Assembly: GCA_964488865.1 (NCBI GenBank)
Contig: CAZAWR010000049.1
Location: forward strand, 3,802-67,801
Reading direction: 5' to 3'
DNA from: MWCO01 sp964488865
GTDB lineage: Bacteria > Myxococcota_A > Polyangia > Polyangiales > Polyangiaceae
DNA: 64,000 bases
Part shown: piece after piece, positions 58,268 through 64,000 of the stretch
How the letters are laid out: every line of letters starts with the position of its first letter
Position numbering within the stretch: the first letter of the stretch is position 1
The notes under the pieces: model-generated
The model's input: only the letters and a program-made list of their open reading frames with translations
Database searches by the model: none
What the model was told of the DNA's origin: nothing
Made by a program: the position numbers and the translations under genes

Positions 58268-58705
58268 TCAGGATTCCCCCGGGGGCACTGAACGCACGCC
58301 GCGCTTCTCCTGGTAGCAAGTTCGGCACAGCACTTCCTGGAACTTGCTCGGCTGAAACGGGACGTGGGCCGTCGACCCGCACTTGGAGCAGACCGCGGCG
58401 AACATGGGCCGCGCAGCGCGATGCCGCGCTCGCCCGCTTTCATATCCCACACCGCCGGTGCGCTCGACAGGACCTCTCCCATCGCGGCCCGAACGACGCG
58501 GCTCCGGAAAGTCGCCCGCCATGGGGCTGCGATACTCGTTGGGGTCACCCGTGTACTGGGGCTTGTCCGGCGTCGCCTTGGACCGGACAAACTGCGAACG
58601 GCACAAGCTGCATCGCGTGGGTGCATCCGTCGGCCGATCACTGCGCGGCATGTGCACGAAGGTGACGCCGCAGTCCTCGCAGACGATATCCAATTCGTTT
58701 TCCAT
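58268..58705 (-). CDS. Zinc-ribbon protein with two CxxC pairs per module
   Basis: A 145-residue protein: CEDCGVTFVHMPRSDRPTDA ... CSLCRSQF (residues about 9-36) and CSKCGSTAHVPFQPSKFQEV ... CRTCYQEKRG (about 105-132), two zinc ribbons joined by an Arg/Gly linker. This CxxC pattern is frequent in deltaproteobacterial small proteins of unknown function, perhaps RNA- or ribosome-binding. ATG 58705. Confidence 0.75.
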   Translation of the reverse strand: MENELDIVCEDCGVTFVHMPRSDRPTDAPTRCSLCRSQFVRSKATPDKPQYTGDPNEYRSPMAGDFPEPRRSGRDGRGPVERTGGVGYESGRARHRAARPMFAAVCSKCGSTAHVPFQPSKFQEVLCRTCYQEKRGVRSVPPGES

Positions 58706-58907
58706 GATGTCAGGCTCAGCTGGGTGGAGTCGCTCGGGAGGAGGACACCGAGCATACCGAGGCGGCTCAGAGGCCGTCCGGGAGCCTGCCACGGACGCGC
58801 CAACGGTCAAGCCACTGTTTCATCTTTCAACTTCATCTTTCGACAACGCTGGCGCCGCCATTGACACGCACCGTCCGAACCGTCTAGTGCAGGGGCACCC
58901 ATACGCG

Positions 58908-60260
58908 ATGTCATCCCATTCCCTCGAGCTGACTGCAGGCGACTTCGACGCCTACCTCCCGGAGCGGGCAAGCTCCAACGCCTTTTCCCGTCCGCGGCTC
59001 GAATTCAAGCAACGCGCACTGGGCTGGGCAAGACACGTCGTCGACCGGCTCCAAGCCCTCGACATCCCGATGGACGTCCACGCTTCGGATGAGCACCCGA
59101 GCGTCCGCAACGGACACCGGGTCGACTGCCAGTGGGTCTTCTTCTGGCGGTCCCTGGAGCAACGCCAGGCTCTCGACGCCCTGCTCGACCAGCGCGCCGG
59201 CATCGCGGAAACGTTGCGGGACCCGTCCCCCTACTACCGGCATGCCTTTCTCGCCCTGCGCCTCGATTCGGAAAAGATCGAGGTCTGCGCCCAGCTGCAC
59301 CCCGATGCCTGGGTCGACTTCCAAGCGTTCCGCGCAAGACTCGCCGTCGAGCAAGGCGCAGCAACCGTCGTCAACGCCCTCCTCGCGCTCCCCGAGCAGT
59401 TCCAGTTCGGAATCTCCGGTCGCGCGACCGAGCCCGTCACGGCCGCCTCCGCCGATACCCTGCGTGAGCTCGCCGACCGATTGCGCCCCGAGGGCGCGGC
59501 GTTCTGGGTCGGTTGGTCCGTGACCCGAAGCGTGGCCGTCGAACACCTCGAGATTCTCGACGAGCAACTGGAGGACGCACTGGCCGCCCTCGGGCCCGTG
59601 TACCAGCACCTCGCCTGGCGCAAGGACGACGACACCTCCGGTCTGAGCCACACGCTGGAGTCGATGCGCACCGAGTTGTCCCAAGCGGCAGCCCGCCGCA
59701 CCGAGTCGGAACGGAAAGAACAAGAGCAATCCGAGCGTCTCCGGCAGGAACAGACCGAACGCTCCCGCGAACGAACCAGGGAGCGCGTGGAGTACGACAC
59801 GAGCCGCGCGCGTCCCACGCTCGCCACGCTCTTCAAGCCGGCTGCCCCCGCTGCCTCGGGCGCCTCACCAGAGCCTGCAGATCACGCCGTACCGGTTCCT
59901 CCGGCAGCCCTCCCCCATGGCCGCGACGACGCCCCACGGCCTCGAGACAAGACCACCGCGAAGCCCCCTCGTCAGCAGGAAGCCGTCGCACCGCCGCAAC
60001 GACCTGCTCCCCCGCCCGCGTTCATCGCCGGGGGAGCGATCGACAAGGGAGCCCAGGTCCGCGTTCTCTCCGGGCCCTTCGCCGGCAAGGTCGGCGTCAT
60101 CGGTGAGGTCGATGGCAGAGGGAGCGCACGCGTCCTTCTCGGCCTGCTGTCCACCCGCTTGCTCACCGACCAGCTCGAGGCCGTCGTCGAAGCCAAGGAC
60201 CGACCCTCCATCCAGTCCTCCCACCGGAAGAACGGCTTGCTCGGGCGGTCCGGCAAGTAA
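58908..60260 (+). CDS. Hypothetical protein with C-terminal KOW-like domain (450 aa)
   Basis: A 450-residue protein. The N-terminal ~245 residues form an unknown folded domain (LSSHSLELTAGDFDAYLPER-type start). About 245-300 is a charged coiled coil (AARRTESERKEQEQSERLRQ), then a Pro/Ala linker, and a last 60-residue domain resembling a KOW motif (GAQVRVLSGPFAGKVGVIGE), which in NusG and ribosomal proteins binds RNA or ribosome. It ends 32 bp before the ABC exporter operon. Function not known. Confidence 0.6.
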   Translation: MSSHSLELTAGDFDAYLPERASSNAFSRPRLEFKQRALGWARHVVDRLQALDIPMDVHASDEHPSVRNGHRVDCQWVFFWRSLEQRQALDALLDQRAGIAETLRDPSPYYRHAFLALRLDSEKIEVCAQLHPDAWVDFQAFRARLAVEQGAATVVNALLALPEQFQFGISGRATEPVTAASADTLRELADRLRPEGAAFWVGWSVTRSVAVEHLEILDEQLEDALAALGPVYQHLAWRKDDDTSGLSHTLESMRTELSQAAARRTESERKEQEQSERLRQEQTERSRERTRERVEYDTSRARPTLATLFKPAAPAASGASPEPADHAVPVPPAALPHGRDDAPRPRDKTTAKPPRQQEAVAPPQRPAPPPAFIAGGAIDKGAQVRVLSGPFAGKVGVIGEVDGRGSARVLLGLLSTRLLTDQLEAVVEAKDRPSIQSSHRKNGLLGRSGK

Positions 60261-60292
60261 CGGAGCGACCCCAAGGTCGAGCGGGTCATCCC

Positions 60293-62086
60293 ATGCTCGA
60301 GTCCGTGAGCAACGCCCGTTCCGATCGAAACACCCTTCGCGCCCAGCTGCGAAGACAGCTGCCCTCCTACGTCGGCGGGGCGGTCCTCCTCGCCGTGCTC
60401 CAGACGCTCATGAGCGTGCGCGACCGCCTGTTCAAGGTCGGGGTCGATGCGGCCATCGCGGCCGACGAGTCCGCCACCACGCGCACGGTCCTTTGGATTC
60501 TCGGCCTCGTGGTGGTCGCCGCTGGCATCCGTGTGCTCTCACGCATCACGATCTTCCACGCAGGCCGCAACGCCGAGTACCAACTGCGTGCCGACCTGAT
60601 CAGCCATCTGCACCGACTGGGCTTCTCGTTCTTCCAGAAAATGCCCACCGGCGAGATCATGAGCCGCGCCACCAACGACCTCGGCCAGGTCCGCCTCCTG
60701 CTCGGCTTCGGCGCTCTCAACGTCATCAACACCCTCTTCGCCCTGATCAGCGCCATGTCCGTGATGATCGAGGTCTCCCCTCGCCTCACCCTCGCCGCCC
60801 TCGCCCCCTTCCCTCTGCTCATCCTCGTCACGCGACTGTACGGACGCATCGTCTTCGCCCGAACCACTGCCAACCAGAAAGCCCTCGGCCAGCTCGCCGA
60901 CCGCGTCCAGGGAAGCCTCGCCGGCGTCCGCGTCGTCCGCGCCTTCTCCCTCGAACACGCCGAACGCAAAGCCTTCGACCACGCCAGCGAACAGTACCTC
61001 GAAAAAGCCCTCGCCCTCGCACGCGCCCGCGGCATGCTCGTCCCCATGATGGGCGCCATCGGCGCCGTCGGCATGCTCGTCGTCTTCTGGTATGGCGGAC
61101 ACCTCGTCCTGCAAGACTCCATCACCGAAGGCGACTTCATCGCCTTCTGGGCCGCCCTCGCACGCCTCACCTGGCCCATCATGGCCTTCGGCTTCGTCAT
61201 CTCCATCGTCCAGCGCGGACGCGCAGGCTACGCTCGCATCAAGGAAATCCTCGACGTCGAGCCGGACGTCGTCGACGGACCGGAGCTGGAACTCCCCCGC
61301 GTTCGGGGAGACTTGCGCGTGCAAGACCTGCGGTTCGCCCACGGTCAACACCAGGTCCTCTCCGGCGTCAGCTTCCACGTCCCCGCAGGACAATCCCTCG
61401 CCATCGTCGGACGCGTCGGGTCAGGAAAGTCCACCCTCGCCGCCCTCACCGCGCGGCTGCTCCCCACGCCCGCCGGCACCGTCTTCCTCGACGATCACGA
61501 CGTGTGCGACCTGCCCCTGTCCACCGTCCGCCGCGCCATCGGGTACGCCCAGCAAGACGCCTTCCTCTTCAGCACCACCGTGGCGCGAAACATCGCCTTC
61601 GCCCTCGATGACCCGGACTCCGACGAGAGCCTGAAGAAGGTCCGGCTCGCGGCGTCCGAAGCCCAGATCCTCGACGAGGTCGAGAGCCTGCCCGACGGCA
61701 TGGACAGTGTGGTCGGTGAACGCGGCCTGCAGCTCTCCGGCGGACAGAAACAGCGTGTGGCGCTCGCACGCGCCCTGCTGTACGAGCCCGCCATCCTCCT
61801 GCTCGATGACCCCCTGTCCGCCGTCGACGCCCGCACGGAGCGCGCCATCCTCCAAGCCATCGACCGACAGGCCCAGCGACGCACCGTGGTGCTCGTGACC
61901 AGCCGCGTCTCCGCCGCCGCACGATGCCACCGTGTGGTGGTGCTCGACCATGGACGCGTCGTGGAGGAAGGAACCCACGACGAGCTGGTCCAGGCGGGCG
62001 GCATCTACGCACGGTTCGCGGAAGAGCAACGCCTGCAGGGCGAAATCGAAGCGCTCAGCGCAGGATCGACGGGAGTGGCGCCATGA
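60293..62086 (+). CDS. Heterodimeric ABC exporter, subunit 1
   Basis: A 597-residue half-transporter: six membrane helices (about residues 20-320), then the nucleotide-binding domain with Walker A VGRVGSGKSTLAALTA, signature LSGGQKQRVALARALL, Walker B ILLLDDPLSAVDART. The residue after Walker B is Asp instead of the catalytic Glu. This, with the second subunit's non-canonical signature, predicts one degenerate ATP site as in TM287/288-type heterodimers. It overlaps the next gene by 4 bp (ATGA). Confidence 0.92.
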   Translation: MLESVSNARSDRNTLRAQLRRQLPSYVGGAVLLAVLQTLMSVRDRLFKVGVDAAIAADESATTRTVLWILGLVVVAAGIRVLSRITIFHAGRNAEYQLRADLISHLHRLGFSFFQKMPTGEIMSRATNDLGQVRLLLGFGALNVINTLFALISAMSVMIEVSPRLTLAALAPFPLLILVTRLYGRIVFARTTANQKALGQLADRVQGSLAGVRVVRAFSLEHAERKAFDHASEQYLEKALALARARGMLVPMMGAIGAVGMLVVFWYGGHLVLQDSITEGDFIAFWAALARLTWPIMAFGFVISIVQRGRAGYARIKEILDVEPDVVDGPELELPRVRGDLRVQDLRFAHGQHQVLSGVSFHVPAGQSLAIVGRVGSGKSTLAALTARLLPTPAGTVFLDDHDVCDLPLSTVRRAIGYAQQDAFLFSTTVARNIAFALDDPDSDESLKKVRLAASEAQILDEVESLPDGMDSVVGERGLQLSGGQKQRVALARALLYEPAILLLDDPLSAVDARTERAILQAIDRQAQRRTVVLVTSRVSAAARCHRVVVLDHGRVVEEGTHDELVQAGGIYARFAEEQRLQGEIEALSAGSTGVAP

Positions 62087-63927
62087 GCAAGAGCGCCCCC
62101 GCCTCTCGCACCGAACGCGTGCTTCGCGCCTTCCACGAAGAATCGGACCTCGTCGGCGTCATCGACCGACGTCTGGTGATGCGACTGTGGCCTTTCGTGC
62201 GCCCACAGCGGACCGGCCTGCTGGTTTCCATGGGGCTGCTGGTCTTCATCTCTGCCTTGGCCCTCGCCCGTCCCCTCATCATGCGCAGCGCGTTCGAAGG
62301 CGGTACGTCGCACGACCTCACCCGCGCCGGCTTCCTCCTGCTCGGCGTCGTCGTCTTCGAGCAGCTCCTCACCTTCGCGCAGATGTACTCCATGCAGATC
62401 GTGGGAGCGCGCGCCATGCACGACCTGCGACGCGGCGTCTTCGCGTTCCTCCACGCCCAGCGCCTCCAGTTCTTCGACCGTCGCCCCATCGGACGCCTCG
62501 TCACGCGCGTCACCAACGACACCGACTCCATCGGCGAACTCTTCGGCTCCGGCGCCCTCAACGCCTTCGGCGACATCCTGCGCCTCGTCGGAATCGTCGT
62601 GCTCATGCTCGCCCTCGACTGGCGCATGTCCCTCATCGCCTTCGCCCTCGTCCCGTTCATCGGACTGCTCGTCGAGCTCATCCGACGCGGCGCCCGAACC
62701 GCGTTCCGTCGCATCCGAACCAAGCTCGCCCGCCTCAACGCCTTCCTCAACGAACAGGTACAAGGCATCGCCATCGTCCAGAGCTTCTGCCGCGAAAAGC
62801 AGAGCGCGCAGGAGTTCGACGACATCAATCTCGCCTACCGAAACGCGCACTTCCGAGCCATCTCCTTCGAAGCTTCCCTCGACGCCACCATCGAGATGGT
62901 GTCGAGCATCTGCATCGCCTCGATCCTCTGGTACGCCGGCTTGCGAACCCTCGGCGCCGAAGTCTCCTTCGGAACCCTCGTCGCCTTCGTCGCCTACATC
63001 GAACAGTTCTTCGGCCCGATCCGCGACCTCAGCTCCCGTTACACCATCTTCCAGTCCGCCATGTCAGGCGCCGAGCGCGTCTTCGATCTGCTCGACCACC
63101 CCGAACCCGACGCCGTCGTGCAGACCGCCAATACACGCCACGGCAAAGACGACCTCGCGTTCGAGCTCGATCACGTCACCTTCGGCTACCGGCCCGACGC
63201 TCACGTGCTGCACGACGTCACCCTCCACGCGCGCTCAGGAGAAAAGATCGCCATCGTCGGCCCCACAGGCTCGGGCAAGTCCACCATCGCCTCCCTGCTG
63301 CTGCGCCTCTACGACGTGGACGAGGGGGTGGTGCGGGTGGCAGGTCGCGACGTGCAAGCGGGCGACCGTCGCGAGACGCGACGATGGTTCTCGGTGGTCC
63401 CGCAAGAGCTCTACCTGTTCTCGGGAACCATTGCCTCGAACATCGCCGTGGGCCAGGACGAACCGGACCGGGCTCGCGTGGAAGAGGTGCTGCGACGCGT
63501 GGGCGGCGGCGAGCTCATCGACGAGCGCCCCGGGGGCATCGATGCCCGCGTGGACGAACGCGGAGCCAACCTGTCCGTCGGGCAGCGACAGCTCGTGGCC
63601 TTCGCGCGAGCCCTGTACCGAGACGCCCCGATCCTGCTTCTCGACGAGGCCACGGCGAGCGTGGACAGCACCACGGAAGCCCGGCTGCAGGCTGGGCTCG
63701 CGGAGCTGATGAAAGGGCGAACGGCGCTCATCATCGCGCACCGCCTGTCGACCATCCGCTCGGCCGATCGGATCGTGGTGCTGCACCATGGCCGCATCGT
63801 GGAGCAGGGGCCTCACGACGAGCTGATCGGGCGTGGTGGCTTGTATGCGAAGCTGCACGCCCTTCAGCTGGCGAGGGAGAGCAGCGCTCCGGGGATGAAC
63901 ATGCCGCCCGCTACTCGCAAAGAGTAG
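62083..63927 (+). CDS. Heterodimeric ABC exporter, subunit 2
   Basis: A 614-residue half-transporter with six N-terminal membrane helices and a nucleotide-binding domain: Walker A VGPTGSGKSTI, signature LSVGQRQLVAFARALY (Val replacing Gly), Walker B ILLLDEATASVDSTT with the catalytic Glu intact, and H-loop IIAHRLSTI. The substituted signature completes the degenerate site of subunit 1, while the canonical site combines this Walker B with subunit 1's LSGGQ. Substrate is unknown (drug, lipid or peptide). Confidence 0.92.
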   Translation: MSKSAPASRTERVLRAFHEESDLVGVIDRRLVMRLWPFVRPQRTGLLVSMGLLVFISALALARPLIMRSAFEGGTSHDLTRAGFLLLGVVVFEQLLTFAQMYSMQIVGARAMHDLRRGVFAFLHAQRLQFFDRRPIGRLVTRVTNDTDSIGELFGSGALNAFGDILRLVGIVVLMLALDWRMSLIAFALVPFIGLLVELIRRGARTAFRRIRTKLARLNAFLNEQVQGIAIVQSFCREKQSAQEFDDINLAYRNAHFRAISFEASLDATIEMVSSICIASILWYAGLRTLGAEVSFGTLVAFVAYIEQFFGPIRDLSSRYTIFQSAMSGAERVFDLLDHPEPDAVVQTANTRHGKDDLAFELDHVTFGYRPDAHVLHDVTLHARSGEKIAIVGPTGSGKSTIASLLLRLYDVDEGVVRVAGRDVQAGDRRETRRWFSVVPQELYLFSGTIASNIAVGQDEPDRARVEEVLRRVGGGELIDERPGGIDARVDERGANLSVGQRQLVAFARALYRDAPILLLDEATASVDSTTEARLQAGLAELMKGRTALIIAHRLSTIRSADRIVVLHHGRIVEQGPHDELIGRGGLYAKLHALQLARESSAPGMNMPPATRKE

Positions 63928-63949
63928 GTCGCGTCCCCAGGCTCACTAG

Positions 63950-64000
63950 TCCCAAACCAAGCACTGTTCGAAGAACGTGCTTGGGTTTGGGGCTATCCGA
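63950..64000. mobile_element. Second copy of the MITE-like element (cut by window end)
   Basis: Starts right after CTAG (63946-63949). The 51 bases to the window end match 3532-3582 with 3 mismatches, including the terminal repeat (TCCCAAACCAAGC here). It sits 22 bp past the ABC exporter stop and may serve as its terminator by virtue of its hairpin. Confidence 0.8.

Overview
The window is high-GC bacterial DNA that most resembles a myxobacterium-type genome (Myxococcota, probably class Polyangia). The reasons are many secreted lipoproteins with Gly/Ser-rich linkers after the lipid-modified Cys, Cys-rich repeats, von Willebrand-like and sulfatase-modifying-factor domains, an FHA protein with zinc ribbons, and a sigma-32-family factor with a long acidic N-terminus. 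This assignment is inference from gene content; no rRNA or complete tRNA is present.

Region 1 (1-6.55 kb) looks like a small decayed genomic island. The first bases match the 3' end of a tRNA or tmRNA gene, and a near copy lies at 6526-6547, followed by an intrinsic terminator. Each end carries two ATTTGCCGT motifs exactly 11 bp apart. Inside are two AbiEi/AbiEii-type type IV toxin-antitoxin pairs, each with a repeat-rich upstream region; a DUF4258/YgiT-type toxin-antitoxin pair whose toxin looks shortened; a HipA fragment; and a McrC 3' fragment split by a 164-bp MITE-like element that sits between CTAG duplications. No integrase is seen.

Region 2 (6.6-13.6 kb) is a second defence-type area. 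A HIT-PLD-SF2 helicase-S24 gene is broken by a frameshift that appears to coincide with loss of its middle. It faces an intact operon of a 44-residue CxxC protein, a McrB-like AAA+ protein and a McrC-like PD-(D/E)XK nuclease.

Region 3 (13.6-30.8 kb) has a WYL regulator divergent from recA with a perfect 9+9 bp operator-like palindrome between them, an AraC regulator divergent from an aldo/keto reductase, a GatB/Yqey protein, a truncated Rpn-type nuclease, a large carboxypeptidase-regulatory-like/PDZ protein, a VWA-like lipoprotein, a MobA/CoxI-type nucleotidyltransferase, a Uma2 nuclease, and a three-gene molybdenum hydroxylase operon (Mo subunit, 2Fe-2S subunit, FAD subunit).

Region 4 (30.8-64 kb) is mostly housekeeping and envelope genes: lipase-like, CDP-alcohol transferase, FHA, hemE-hemH, a fused radical-SAM/DUF2344 protein, UbiA prenyltransferase, metallophosphoesterases, a diguanylate cyclase, asd, tandem SUMF1-domain lipoproteins, rsmI, a sigma-32-family factor and a heterodimeric ABC exporter. 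A second copy of the MITE begins 22 bp after the exporter and runs off the window end.
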